A stretch of DNA of 64,000 nucleotides from NCBI GenBank assembly GCA_029532625.1, contig JARFXM010000006.1, forward strand, positions 3,100,001 through 3,164,000, read 5' to 3'. Source of the DNA: Lomentospora prolificans (taxonomy: Eukaryota; Ascomycota; Sordariomycetes; Microascales; Microascaceae). This document shows, piece by piece, positions 21,598 through 34,247 of this stretch. Made by a program: the position numbers and the translations under genes. The stretch's first letter is position 1; every line of letters starts with the position of its first letter. A model generated the notes under the pieces. The model did no database searches. It was not told the origin of the DNA and was given only the letters and a program-made list of their open reading frames with translations.

Positions 21598-24359
21598 TAT
21601 GGGTGGGTATACGACTGCGAAAAAGGGAAGCAAAGAAAAGGAGAAAAACGCTATGAGGAGAAAAGATGTTTGATGTTGCAAACCACTTGAGGACTCGAGT
21701 CTACTTATTATTCCACACGATTGGGGGAGGTGTCAGGTGTCTGGCAGGGTCGGTCGTTTCGTTGACCGGCTGGGGCAGTGAGAAACTACGCTAAGCTTAG
21801 TCCCCCGAACTTGAGCCGCGGTTCCTTGCCCCGCGCGATATCGGAGATGCCCACGGGGACTCTTCGAAAGTGGCTTAGTGGATCTCTAGGGACCACGCTG
21901 GCTACGGCCTACGCTTAGTGGTTAATTGAGCTGAAACCTTGAAATGTGATTGGGGACCGTCTGACTGGCCCAACGTGCGTGGCTGGTGGCGGCCGCTAGC
22001 ACCAAGGGGATTCAGGGCCTAACTAACAGTCTGCCAGCGCCATGGTCAACAACGTATGAGGTCCTCGCAGCGACCAGAGACAATGCTGGTTTATTGCCCG
22101 TCTCGGCCCTCGGTACGTTAGTGGTGCGACATCATCCCAAGGCCGGCATTTTGGGCGGTATTCGCCTCTCAACATTGCCTATTTTGACTACGTCGCCCCG
22201 GCTTTGGCGCCTCGGCGTGTTGACAGGTTTTATTCTCCCTCAGATCAGATCCGATGCTACCCCACCTTGACTCCAAATCTAGGGCCCGCGTCGCTCATAG
22301 GTTGATGGCGAAGCTCTAAATCTAATCATTGCATTTGGGACATTGCCAGGCAGTGATACTTCGTAATTCTTTCCAGCGGATGCTCAAAAAAAGCTCCCCC
22401 CCGCTCGCTCACATGGGAAAGGCGGACGTCGAACGAATGAAGGAATTGACTCCAAAAATCAATCGGTGGGCGGGCGCGGCCAAGTCCGTGAATGGATCCT
22501 CGCACTCTGGTCTCGAAGAAAAGATGCCGAGGTCCAACAGCGGGGAGATTAGGTTAGCCTACTGCTGGCTATGCATATAGCCGCAGCTATCACAATACCG
22601 AGCGGCTAGTCTCTAGCAAGCGGCATTCTTATTTTCGCTCATGGCCTGCCTAGCCAGCGACTGACCAATAGCCAGCCCCATAATACGCTGTGTTGTGTGT
22701 GCTCACTCAGATTACCAAGGTACTGCACTTGATATTAGGTCAAGCTGTTGGGATTCCTCGGCCGCGGGAAAGCCTACAGCCATCACTGAAAACCCGCCTA
22801 GCACCTTGCAGCATTCGATTTTTGACACGGGCACTAAAACGACCGGTGATTGACTGGTTCGTGGCCCGTTATCGGGGACTCGAAAGAGGAAGCAGAGCCT
22901 GGCGTGTCTCCACAACCCCCATGGGGCCCCTCATGAAGCGATATTCTACCTCGCGTGGACCGCGTGCCACAACAACAGTCAGCGTAGCTCGGTCAAAACT
23001 CGCTCCAAGTGAATATAGCTATATTCTGGAGTGGAGTCACATGTACGGAAAGCTCCATCATTCTATTGTATCAGGGTCATCCTAGGTAAACCTTTTTTTC
23101 TCTCTTGCCCGGGAATAATAATAATAAGCACTATACATCGGCGAACATCACATCCATTAAGTCACGAAGAGGAATATCCCGGCATTCACAAGCACATTTT
23201 AAGAGGCATTTGCCAAGGCTATTGTAGAGCCGCGTTACAACGACAATAAAGCCATCACTTCTCTTCCTTCGCCAACACGCTGGGCCGAGGAGTACATGTG
23301 ATAAATAGCTGGGGAGAAGGAAATCCAGAAAAGTTCAACCCAGTACATTCGGAGTTGGACTAAGGTATGACAGGCAAGCGGACTATTACAATATACGCGA
23401 AGAAAGAACTCATGGCAGCATCATACTATAGTAATGGTCACGCCTTTAGAATGGGTAGTAGCTAGGAATAAAGATGTAGTTAGTATGGAATATGGGCTTC
23501 CCAACTATTACTACTGTATAGGCGACGGCATTTCACAAGCTCTTGCTATATAATTACTTGAAATTTCCAGGAGTGACGGCACATGTGACTTTATGCTATC
23601 GTTAACACGCTCGATAAGCCCAGATAATAACCAATATTTCAGAAAACCTGCCAGACGTCTTATACTCCCAGTAATATCCATCGAGGACGGTGAGTAATCC
23701 CATCCGTAAACAATCCGATGCTTTATGGCACTGTAGCTTTATTGGCGGTACATGTCTCGAGTTATTAAACGCATTGACTTACCCATTGCTCTCTGACTCG
23801 ATCTTGAGCGAAGACCACCTCCGATGTTCGCCCAGCGTCACCCAAGGGATCTCCAGTCCTCATCTTCTGACAAAATGGTGGCTCCCCTCGTACCCGCCGC
23901 CTTTCGACTGAGAGGCGACCCGTATTGGCCTTGTATGTCAAAACCCAGCTTCAATGCTTCAACGAGTCCAGTGGCTCACTGGCTTGGTCACGCGCTGTGT
24001 CTACATTCGCCTCGTCCGAGCGGTGAAATCTTCCCGGCGTTATGGCGAGCAGCAGCGTAACTTGGTCCAGGCCCACCTCATTCTTTTTGTATCTTCTTTT
24101 TGTCCCTCTTCCATGGGCCATACATAATACTCCATAGATTCTCTCCCCTCATCGTGTTCTGTATTTGTTGCGTATACCTTTTTTCGGCGGTTTAATATCC
24201 CTTTGCGCATCGTGCCACTGGTATATGCTTGGGCTTAGTCTACTCCTCCAATAGAACACTTCTGCATTGCGCGCAAGGGCTCACCAAATTCCTGGAACTG
24301 GTCCGGGGCATCGACTCCCTGGATCAATGATCAGTCTCTTCGCCTGATTATCTAAGCGA
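21598..24359. other. Long intergenic region upstream of acyl-CoA oxidase and the HET gene
   Basis: 2.8 kb between divergent starts. No protein I recognise is encoded; frames such as 22690-23085 and 23690-24060 lack motifs. Confidence 0.5.
22108..22215. promoter_or_regulatory. Two CCTCGG boxes upstream of acyl-CoA oxidase
   Basis: CCTCGG occurs at 22108-22113 and 22210-22215, about 0.5-0.6 kb upstream of the acyl-CoA oxidase start. CCTCGG is the known core bound by fungal FarA/FarB-type fatty-acid regulators. A six-base motif twice in this span could be chance. Confidence 0.25.
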
Positions 24360-27070
24360 ATGCAGACGAGTGATAAACCCCAAGTCAACATGACACTGAG
24401 TGAATCCCGCAACTCCCCCGCCCGGGGCAAGTCATTGCAATCTCGACGTGCAAGTCACCAAACCGAGTGGCTGGTTACTATAGACGTACCCATGTATCAT
24501 ACATTGGACCACGACAAGTGGGAGATTCGGGTAGTTACGCTGCACCCCTCTCCGGATTTCTGGGGCGCCATCTCGTGCGAGCGTGGTGTCTTTGATATCC
24601 AATACAACATTCAAAGTATTGCATCTGGGCGACGTCTTCGGGTGGACTGGCCGGCTAAGACTTACCATTGTTTTACAGGCCCTTTCCTACACTTGGGGAG
24701 ACCCCAAGGATGTCGAAACCATCACCGTAAACGAAAGGGCTATAGAAATTCGCCGAAATCTCTATGACGCCTTCATACATCTACGGAAAAGTGACCAGGT
24801 CACGACGGTGTGGGCCGACGCATTATGCATCAATCAACAAGACGATTCGGAAAAGTCTATTCAGGTGGCTCGAATGAGGAACATTTACCAATCGGCAGAA
24901 GAAACGATCATATGGCTCGGGATCCCCCCGGAAAGGATGATATGGCTGCGCGACGACAGTGCTCGGGAGATAGAGCTACTTCGAGAAAGATTATGTCAGC
25001 TATTCGCAGACGAACCAACAGCAGATGCCAAACTTGAGCTCCGGGCTGGCCGGGACGAGCTTCAGAATTATAAATTTACAGTTGATATCCATAGGACAAG
25101 AAAAGATGAAGCGCCGGGTGTAGTGGGCCAAGAACGCGAACAACCTGCTGATAGGGCTGACCTAGTCCTTCGCCAGGCCGCGACTATTGGACTTATCCCT
25201 GATGATATACAGGAGATTCTCCAAGACTTAATAGATGACGATCAAGATCGAAAAGCCACCGCGATATGGCTACGCCGTCGTTGTCTGGGCGGTTACGACG
25301 ACCCAAATTTTCAACCACCCGAGGGGATTGACGGCGATCAACTAATGGACGAATTCATCAAGGCCCAGTCTATAGAGGAAACGCCTTGAGAGTCTTGCAG
25401 AGGCCCAAGACGACGACTACCGGGTGGAGACCGTATGGGATGCTGACACGGCCTCAGCGCATACCGCGGCACTTTACGAAGGCATCATACGCTGCGACGG
25501 GACATTACCCCAGACGTACCATGTCACTGCCGCCCTAAGCCTACTCTTCTATCTTGCGGCACAGGGACAAACATATGCCACGGCATTTAGACGAAGAGAA
25601 CCGGATTTGACAGGGAAGGAAGATCTGCTCAACTCACCTCTATTCACACCACGAAATCCAGAGTTCATTGAGCGTTCGTCGACCGTGTATCATCAAGCGT
25701 TCCGGTCCTTATTAGAGTTATGTTACAATCCGTATTGGGAACGGGTCTGGATCATCCAAGAAATAGTCCTCTCAAGTTCCCCTCGCGTGCTCTATGGTCG
25801 TCACACGCTGTCATTCGAGGTTCTGTCTACGCTTGTATTTGCGGTACAGGGCTATATGATGAGGGTAAATAGGATGAACTCGATACGACCAGAGGAGACA
25901 TATTTCCTTCCAGAAATCCGTGGGAGCATAAAGGCCATCAACAGACTGACCGAGCTGAGACAGTCACACGGGAGACAGGCCTTGGGTAATGGGAGCAAAC
26001 CTAATATCGACCTCCAGCGGGTTCTATTCCCACAGCTCTCCGGTAGTCAATCCACTGATCCACGGGACTATATATATGGTCTCCTCGGGATGGTAAATAA
26101 GGGAGCGGGGCTTTCTATCATTCCGGACTACACATTCGCGGCGAGGGACATATTCATTCAGGCTACAGTAGCTGTACTTGATGATTCAAAGACTCTTGAC
26201 GTTTTGAGGTTAAACCAGGTAACTCCGAAGAAGCCTGCCATGAAGCTACCATCTTGGGCACCAAACTGGGCGTTTGGCGGATTGAAAGAAAACAACTGGG
26301 CCTTTATGCACGACTGGATGCCGTCAGCGAGACAGGACGCCTCCAAGGGTCTTGTTTCGTACTTCAAGTATCACGACAATAACATACTCGAGATCGAAAG
26401 CGCCCTCGTAGATACTATCATTGACTTATGTGGAATCCTGCCTGAAATCGACGTGGGAACGAAGCTGGAGGTCTCAAAACGACTCGTTCGCCATTGGCAT
26501 GACTGGGCTCTCTCGGCTGGTTTCGACGCTGATACGTTCTGGAATTGCATTTCTCGGGGTCTGGCCTTCGACAACAAGAAGTACCTCCCCTGGAGACTAA
26601 CCCAAGAGGACACCGATATCATGGAGGAGGAATACCAAATTTGGATTTCCCAAGAGGATCTCTTGACAGAAGACGACTGGCTCATCTCCAACGCCCGTCT
26701 ACACTGGTATAGCTTTCTCATCATGAATTCGAACGTACAAGATATATACCGAGTCGCGCAGATGTTCAAGACAGCTAGCGGGCGCCTGGGAGTTGCACAT
26801 GTAGAGCGCGAAGCTCCGATTCAGCTAGGAGATGAGATTCACATTGCGGCGGGGTCTCAAAGGTCGCTAGTCCTACGAAGAGTCGGAAGGGACGATAGCG
26901 ATGAACTTCGCCAAGCCACGGATGCTATACAAACCGAGCTGCAAGACTGTTCAACGAGAGATATCTCCCCATTGCGCAACTTTGAACTCGTCTCGACATC
27001 TTACGTTGTTGGGATTGAGAATGGGGAAATCGCTAATGGGGTTGCTTTGGAGCACATTTTCTTGGTGTAA
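24360..27070 (+). pseudogene. HET-domain protein gene with two apparent frame breaks
   Basis: A long HET protein (about 880 aa if continuous). The N-terminus (24360-24590) contains LDHDKWEIRVVTLHPSPDF, a lead-in common before HET domains. The domain itself has ALSYTWGDPKD, VWADALCINQQDDSEKS and YQSAEETIIWLG. The C-terminal part (25400-27070) has NPYWERVWIIQEIVLSS, VLYGRH, DPRDYIYGLLGM and PSWAPNW. One intron, 24619-24678 (GTATTG..TTTACAG), joins NTTFK to ALSYTWGD. Two one-base displacements break the frame. One lies near 24588, where the upstream frame must shift to reach VSLISNTTFK. The other is at 25384-25390, where EETP is followed by a stop although the next frame continues ESLAEAQDDDY. 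Either the gene died recently or the assembly carries two indels. HET proteins mediate incompatibility cell death. Confidence 0.75.
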
Positions 27071-28681
27071 TAGCTGGAATGGGGGCCCCCCTCCTCGCCA
27101 GCCGTTGGCGCGGGAGTGTCGAGCTAGCCCAGGATAGCTTAGCTTGTAGGGAGAGGAGAGAGTTTCTGAACCATGGCCGAAAAGATGAGTGCTGATCTCT
27201 TATCACTCCGTTGCCCTAATCAATTCAGCCCTGATCTATAGTTTAATTGAATCCACGGCTGAGAAGTAGAACCATTGCCACGTATATCAGCCATTATGTT
27301 TAGACAGAGCTTCCAAGTATCTTCTTGGCCAGTGACCAGTTTTGAACGATATTACATAGGCCCTTCCAAGCTCCAAGTTTCAAGGACCCATGGTTCTCAT
27401 TCACCAATTTAAGATTTTACTCACCTTGAATCTCTTCACTATCTTACGAGTCGTAGACATCGTGCTTATCCATAGCACGAAGATGCTTTCGGGAGTTTAT
27501 TCTCACTTCCTAGTAGTCAGTATACTTGGATTGCCAAAGGCATGTGGACCACGCTCCCACGTGGTTACTACGGTGGTAACCCTCATGTTCGAAGAACTCT
27601 TCAGTGAAGTAGACGAAAGCATGATTATCGATTCCTGTGAGATCAAAGTCTTGTTCGGCAGTGCGCAGACTCCCTCTGCTAAATGTGCGGCAAGAGCGAA
27701 ACAGCTTGAAAAAGTCACTGGATTATTGACTTCCTCCTAAGCTTGTCTCCGGACTTGGGGGTTAACAAATGTGAACGTTCTGGCCTTGAAGAAGTAATCG
27801 CGCGTGTGAGAGAGTATGCACCGGGGCAGCTGCAGATAGACTCCTGGGAGAATAGCTTGTTCAACCTAGAATGGCCATCGTCTGCTGCGTCCAACCTCTG
27901 AGGGCTGATGGGATAAATGGTACCAGTTAAACCACAAGTACCTCTCCTTATCCTGCCCCGAACATGTGGCAGCACGTAGTAACAGGAATGGGGCAGAGGA
28001 GAGAGTTGAGTACCGATCAATATTTCGGAGCGAATGATAGTGGCGGTGACCAGTCCAGAACCGTATCCATTGATGGATTAGTGTACTCCAGCATATTTGT
28101 TATCGACGCCAACTGAACTTCAGAACCCTGTATATTTGTCGAGCTCATCTCTCAACGAGAAAAGTTGGTCGAGCAATTATCATCCAGCGACTCTGAACCA
28201 ATTCAATTCAAAATAAGCGTGAAAATCAGGGTCATACTTATAATGCCAACTCCCAGCATCGATTTCTCACGTTACGTTATATAGGTTCTATGTCCGTTAA
28301 GCTATCGATCTACGACGATTGCTGTGCAGTTGAATCCTTTTGCACCAGCTGACTTTATATTAATAGCTTCCGGCCGGGCGGCCGACGAGGACCCGCCTCA
28401 CCAGCCGCGCCCCGGCTCCGCCAACTGGGGGCCACACAAAGCCACAACAACAATTCATCGCCAACGTTTCCGGTCATCTCAAATGACATATATAAGGCCA
28501 AAGACAGACCTGGATCTTTCTGCCCTCTTGAATACTCTTCCTCGTCTGTTTCCATCATCTCACAAGTCCTTTACCGACAGAAGCACAAATTTCTGAATTC
28601 TTTCGCAAAAGCACACTCGCGCAGGCACCAACAGATCACATCAAACCCACATTACGTCGGTTGAAAGAACTACGTTGCAAA
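27071..28681. other. Intergenic region
   Basis: 1.6 kb. A 116-codon frame at 27390-27740 shows no family features. The last 200 bp form the promoter of the small membrane-protein gene. Confidence 0.5.
28489..28496 (+). promoter_or_regulatory. TATA box followed by pyrimidine-rich leader
   Basis: TATATAAG lies 193 bp upstream of the ATG at 28682 and is followed by a CT-rich stretch (about 28507-28563). This is a usual layout for a fungal core promoter and supports transcription of the small downstream gene. Confidence 0.5.
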
Positions 28682-28948
28682 ATGGACAAAGGCCGCCACT
28701 CCATCGCCTCGACCGTTATCCGAGCCATCTCGCTTGCCCTCCAAATCAGCATCATCGTCATTCTGGCCCTACTATTCGTCGAGATCAAGCAGTTCCGTAA
28801 CGCCGATAGCGATCCCGTTATGGTGGCCGTCCAGAATATTCCTGGCTCCAACCCGCTGGATGTGATTGTCAAGAAATATATCGGCTCGCCCGTTACAGTC
28901 GAATTTCCGCCTACGGCTACTCCGACGGTGGTCGCTGTCACGATTTAG
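28682..28948 (+). CDS. Small single-pass membrane protein, unknown
   Basis: An 88-aa uninterrupted frame starting in good context (caaaATGGAC). A basic N-terminus (MDKGRHSIASTVIRAIS) precedes one hydrophobic helix (LALQISIIVILALLFVEI, residues about 18-35). A polar segment and a Pro/Thr/Val-rich end (TVEFPPTATPTVVAVTI) follow. I do not recognise a family. A TATA box and pyrimidine-rich leader upstream argue that it is real. The positive-inside rule would place the N-terminus in the cytosol. Confidence 0.5.
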   Translation: MDKGRHSIASTVIRAISLALQISIIVILALLFVEIKQFRNADSDPVMVAVQNIPGSNPLDVIVKKYIGSPVTVEFPPTATPTVVAVTI

Positions 28949-31900
28949 AATGTACAGGAGTGATTTTGGATGCATTTACGGAGTTAGGCAATCATATTAG
29001 GTGCATTTTGGGTTTAGAGCTAGGTTAGGATACGGAGGCGACTTGAGACATCTTCACGGTTTATTATTATTCGGCTTTACTTCTTTCGATTTCGTTCCAC
29101 CTGTGACAAATGTGGCTATGTCTGCTCAGTTTCCCTACATCTAGCCTCTTCCATGTCTACAAGTTTTACATGCACAATTTCAAATGGACCAGGGGGGAGT
29201 GATACCAAAGCACGGCAGAAAGAGTCCAGCGCAGGGTCACGCAGCCAGTTTTCATTTGGGGCTAGTAGTCTTCATATAGCCATTCTCCAGACAAGAAAAG
29301 CACATACGACCATAGCCCGGAGAAAACACGCGATCCCGTCCGCTCTCGCCTAGTTAAGCTCTGGAGCGTCAGACTAGTAGTTGGGTCGGTGACGACCAGC
29401 GAATCCCTGATGTTGTATGTTTTTTTTTCCTTTCGTTTTTTTGCCCACTATCGTTTCATCTGCCACTAGACATTGTTAGTCAGGAATAGCTAACCTCTTT
29501 CTCTGTAATTTGATACAGCATCAAGAAAGCGATACCTCGAGTCAATCCTTGGCGACATTGGCGCACTCAGGCAATTGTGCAAATCGACATCGCCTCGAGG
29601 TGTATATAATACCTACCCCACTTTCCCCTTTGGTGTGCGAGGGCGCATAATATTGAGGCTCGTCGGTAGAACGACTGGGTTGTCGAAATTGCAACTAGAA
29701 AGGAGTCCTGCAAAGTCAAAGGCCTAGGGAAGAAATGCCCAGGAGGCCCTCGCACGCGGTAGATGACAGAGTGTGAATTCCCAGAAGCCTGGGCAAAGCT
29801 GGCAGACGCATCACAAAACAGAACGCCACTCAAGTACCAAGGCCCTGTGTGGGAGTGTGAAGCTAAACATTAAGCATACAGGCTAACTTGATCCGGGACC
29901 GAGATCCCCCACTGCCGGCTCAAAGTGTGAGGTCTAAATAAGAATGCATCAAGGTTTGGCGGCATGAGAGACAGGGTGTATGATACCCGACAACGAAGGT
30001 CTGCCATTGTTGTATCTGTATTCTATCCGGTTATCATGGTAGCTAGCTAGTGTTTTATTATCAGGCAATCTGTGATCAGATTCTCCGAACGAACATTCAA
30101 CTCTCAGTTTCAGCAAAGACTGGCAATCCGGATCTAAGAGAAACAAACCACCCAGTTGTTTGAATATGCGGAGCTTTCGAGCATACAGATTAGCTAGAGT
30201 CATCCCCACCAGCTTAAAAGGTGGGGATTTCGCCTTTGAGAACGACATCCATCGGTGGGATTTGGCCATGCAAAATTCGCTCCGGTGACAGCTCTGCCAC
30301 TGGGTTCGGCGGGATGTGATGTCGCTCCGGCGCGCACTCAGCTCACCATTCATGCAATTCCGGACGGGGACCAGTGGCGGCGTCCGAGCTTTGTGGGGTC
30401 GTCGGAACATTGACACATTGACGCGATCTTGAGAGGGTGCAGTGGCCAGGCTGAAATGCAGGGAAGCATCCCACTCGTCGACAAGGTATTGTGGGTGGTT
30501 CTAGCATTGCCGAGCATGTCTTCTCGTATGCAGATTTGCCCCGGATCACAGGCCTCAGCTATTTTACAGTTTGGACTCAAGCACCTGCCCGACTTGGCGG
30601 GCGTTCTTGACATGTGCTTTACTTGATAATACTCGGAGGAGATGTGCTACGGACGTCGGGCGCGGAGGCCTGGGGAAGGTGAGGCGAGAACAGAATGCCA
30701 GATATGAATGGGTGGTTCGAAGCGACGCTCCGAAAGCACCCGGAGCCAAAGGTATAATTATGATGTGTCTGGGGCCAAAAGTCGCTTGCCCATGACGACA
30801 AGAAAGGATAGCCAGCCATCTCACTCTCAGAGTCGAGGTTGCATCTCGATTTCTAATTCGAGCAGGTCAGATTGCGATATGCTCTCCGAGCCGTGTGAGG
30901 GGTCCGAGCAAGGGTGGTCCAGATCCAGATCCAGGGTTTTCTCAGAAACCCGCACAAAGGCCTTGTGTCATGCGGGCGGGCAATCTGCCTTTGCGGCGCA
31001 AGGGAAAAAAAGCCGCCGGCCACGCTTCGGTCAAGAAAATGGAAAAGAAAATCTGGCGTTCTCGCCAAGAATGCTTCGTTATGTACGAGAAACTCGGGCC
31101 AAGTGGGCGGCAACTGCCCAATCAGGAATCGCCGTTCTGACACGTTTTGGCCCGGAATCTTGTGGTTGGCTTGAAGGCTCGGAAAGTTGTGGAGAGGGTA
31201 ATATGCACTCAAGGCGCCATTCAGATGGTTTCCCCTCGATTGAGTTACATGTGGCGCTGCGCTAAACTCAATACCCAGACCGCGAGCTAGCTGGCTTTGG
31301 GCAGGATGTCGTGTGCTCTTTCACCCTCTATGGACAAGTCAACCGATGCGAGCCCATCTCCGCCCTCGCATCTCTGTCCTCCACCCCGCGCGAGCGAGCA
31401 GGGGATCGACTAGCTCTCCCAAAGTGGGAATGTATCGCGTGCTGTGCCATTGAGTTTTGGCCCAGCTGGGCTGGCCGCCACAACCACGCCTTGGGCCATC
31501 ATCAAATGATTTGTAGTAGCATGTCTTATCGCTGGCTGGCCTGGCATGAGCCCTGGCTGTTTCTTCTGCTTCTCCCCCTCACTTCTCGGCTTGGTCTGCT
31601 GAAACAAGCTAGACGTAGTGGATGTATGTCAGGTTAATCAATCTACTCGGTCATGGATTTGGTCAGTCTAGTGGGGGGTTCTTCGTTCCATTCCTCGCCT
31701 CCCACGGCGTGGGGAGAGAGCGCCGACGACACAGGACGAAGAAAAAAAGAACCAGAGGCCAGCGAAAAGTCTTGGCCGCGCTTCTAACACCGTTCGAGCG
31801 CCGGACCAAGCTTATCCTGGCAACCCAGATTTTCAGCGTTTTACCAATTTTTTTTTTCTTTCCTCTTTTTTTCCTTTACCCGCTCGCTGGCTCCATAGCC

Positions 31901-32251
31901 AAGATCACCCACACAAATAAGAGCGGTGTCTCGACTCCTCGCTGTACTGTCAAAATGTATAAATATTCGGTCCCCGACACCACGGCCGGATTGCTCAACT
32001 CTTGTACATCCGCGTCCTCTGTCTCATCAATACCCGCACTCTCTCCCTTTTGCTTCCTCCCGAGTGATTGAGGTGTCCACTCTTCCCACTCCCGGCCAAT
32101 TCACAGTTGGTTTCGTGGAAGCTTGGACTCTTGCCTTGACTATCGCCACATTCCCCAGGCGAACCTCACTCTTCTCCCATATTCATCCCGCCCTTTTACG
32201 CTTTTCCGTCCCTGCCATCCCATTATTTCTCCGCGGAAGGACTCGCCCACC
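28949..32251. other. Long intergenic region before the phosphate permease
   Basis: 3.3 kb. Many frames of 60-185 codons overlap on both strands (for example 29949-30416 minus and 30708-31265 plus), but none has motifs or splice structure. From about 31840 pyrimidine runs (31849-31880) and CT-rich sequence up to 32251 mark the permease promoter and leader. Confidence 0.5.
31849..31880 (+). promoter_or_regulatory. Pyrimidine tract in permease promoter
   Basis: T- and CT-rich runs about 370-400 bp before the permease ATG, typical of strongly expressed fungal genes. No CACGTG box of the NUC-1/Pho4 type is seen nearby. Confidence 0.35.
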
Positions 32252-34247
32252 ATGGTCCTCCACCAGTACGACTACATTTTTGCGATAGGAACCATCTTCG
32301 CGTTCCTAGACGCCTGGAACATCGGTAAGTCTAGCGTCGTCCCGCAACATCTTCGTCGGCTTCAGAACCTCGCTAACCCATCTGCACACAGGCGCCAACG
32401 ATGTCGCCAATTCCTGGGCCAACGCGGTTGCTGCGCGCTCCGTTACCTATCTCCAAGCCATGATACTCGCTTCCATCATGGAGTTTGTCGGAGCTACCGC
32501 CGTCGGAGCCCGCGTCGCCGACACCATCCGCACCAAGATTGTTGACACTGCCCTCTACGAACACGACCCCGCCATGCTCATGCTCGGCATGACCACCGCC
32601 GTCATTGGCTCATCGCTATTCCTTACCCTTGCCACCAAGCTCGGTCTCCCCATTTCAACCACACACTCTATCCTCGGTGGTGTCCTCGGCATGGGTGTCG
32701 CCACTGTCGGTGCCGATGGCATTCTCTGGGTCGGCAAGGGCGGCGGCACCTCCAAGATTTCCGGAGGCGTTGTGCAGGTCTTCATGGCCTGGATTATTGC
32801 TCCCGTCCTGGCCGGTGTCCTTGCGTCGGCCATCTTCTTGCTCGGAAAGTATGCCGTCCTTATCCGAAAGAACCCCGCCGTCAAGGGATTGATGCTCGTC
32901 CCCGTCTTTTTCAGCGTCACGGGCATGCTCATCACCATGTTGCTGGTCTGGAAGGGCGGTTCATACGAGGTCAAGGTACCTAGCAATGCCATCCCCGGCG
33001 TCATCGTCGGTGTCGGCCTCGGCTTTGGTATCCTTGTAGGCATCTTCCTCTGCCCCTGGCTATACCGGTACATTGTCGTCGAGGATTGGCAACTCAAGTG
33101 GTACCACATGTTCCAGGGCCCTCTCGTTCTCAAGCGTGGTGACGTCCCTCCCCCGCCTGCCGGCTTCAAGGGCGTCGTTCGCGACTTCTACAAGGGCCGC
33201 CTCACCAAGGAGCAGCTCGACGCCAAGCGCGCCGCTCAGGCTGCCCACGCTGCCGAGCAACAAGGCGGCAATGCCATCCAGCAGGTGACAGAAGATGATG
33301 CTGCTACTGAGGGTGCAGAGAAGGGCCTCTTCTCCGCCAAAACTAAGAACACTGGTTCTCCTGATAACGAGTCCACCGAGGAGTTCCCTGACGCTCCCGT
33401 GCACAAGTCCCTCGTCGGTCCCAAGCCTGAGGATCTCTCTTGGTACGATAAGCGCATGCTCTTCTGGTATTTCAAGCTTGCGCTCTTCCACGGTATCGAC
33501 AAGGACGTTGTTAGCTCCCAGAGCGAGAAGACTGCTCTTGGTGGCGACGTTGAGGAGATGCATTCTCGTGCTGCGCGGTACGATAACAAGGCTGAGTTCC
33601 TTTTTACCTTCATGCAAGTCATTACCAACTGCGCCATGGCTTTCACCCACGGTGCCAACGATGTCTCCAAGTAAGTTTATATCCCTTAGCCCCTCGCCCC
33701 CCCCTAAAAAAAAAAAAAAAAAAAAAATGGAAAAAGAAAAATAAAGTATGAGGGATCAACTCCTAGAATCCGAGGCTGACTCTTTGACCTTAGCTGCATT
33801 GGCCCTTACAGCACCATCTACCAGATTTGGCACGAGGGCAGGCTCCCCGAGAATGGCAAGTCCTCCGTCCCCATCTGGATTCTCTTCTTCGGTGGTGTCG
33901 GTATCGTGATCGGCCTTTGGACCTACGGCTACAACATCATGCGCAACCTCGGCAACCGCCTCACCCTCCAGTCCCCCTCGCGTGGTTTCTCCATGTCACT
34001 GGGCTCCGTCGCCACCGTCATTCTCGCCACCCGTCTCAAGCTCCCCGTTTCCACTACGCAGTGCATGACTGGTGCTACTGTCGGTGTTGGTCTTTGCAAT
34101 GGCGAGTGGAGGGCGGTTAACTGGCGCATGGTTGCGTGGATCTACCTTGGCTGGTTCATCACTCTGCCCGTTACTGGTATTATCTCGGGGTGTCTTATGG
34201 GTATTATCATTAACGCTCCTCGATGGGGCATGCGTGAGGGTATGTAA
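32252..34247 (+). CDS. pho-4: PiT-family phosphate permease (PHO-4/Pho89 type)
   Basis: Three exons: 32252-32324, 32392-33670 and 33794-34247; product 601 aa. It begins MVLHQYDYIFAIGTIFAF. The two inverted halves of the inorganic phosphate transporter family each carry the signature GANDVAN or GANDVSN: GANDVANSWANAVAARS after the first intron and THGANDVSNCIGPYSTIYQ across the second. Conserved TKLGLPISTTHSILGG and TRLKLPVSTTQCMTGA pair in the same way. About twelve membrane helices flank a cytosolic loop of roughly 200 residues with acidic and Ala-rich parts. The protein should be a plasma-membrane Na+- or H+-coupled phosphate symporter, usually induced by phosphate starvation. The symbol reflects Neurospora usage; orthology is inferred. 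Confidence 0.95.
33706..33727 (+). repeat. 22-base A homopolymer inside intron 2 of the permease gene
   Basis: A run of 22 A follows C-rich sequence within the 123-bp second intron (33671-33793). It is a likely slippage site and probably length-variable between strains. Confidence 0.8.

Noticed and set aside
21598..21681. Hydrophobic N-terminal extension of the acyl-CoA oxidase, like a signal peptide
   Set aside because: It opens with a non-ATG codon, and a signal peptide conflicts with the C-terminal SKL peroxisomal signal.
29949..30416. 155-codon minus-strand frame
   Set aside because: No motif, and overlapping alternatives are of similar quality.
30708..31265. 185-codon frame
   Set aside because: Ser/Arg-rich composition, overlapping frames on both strands, no motif or promoter.
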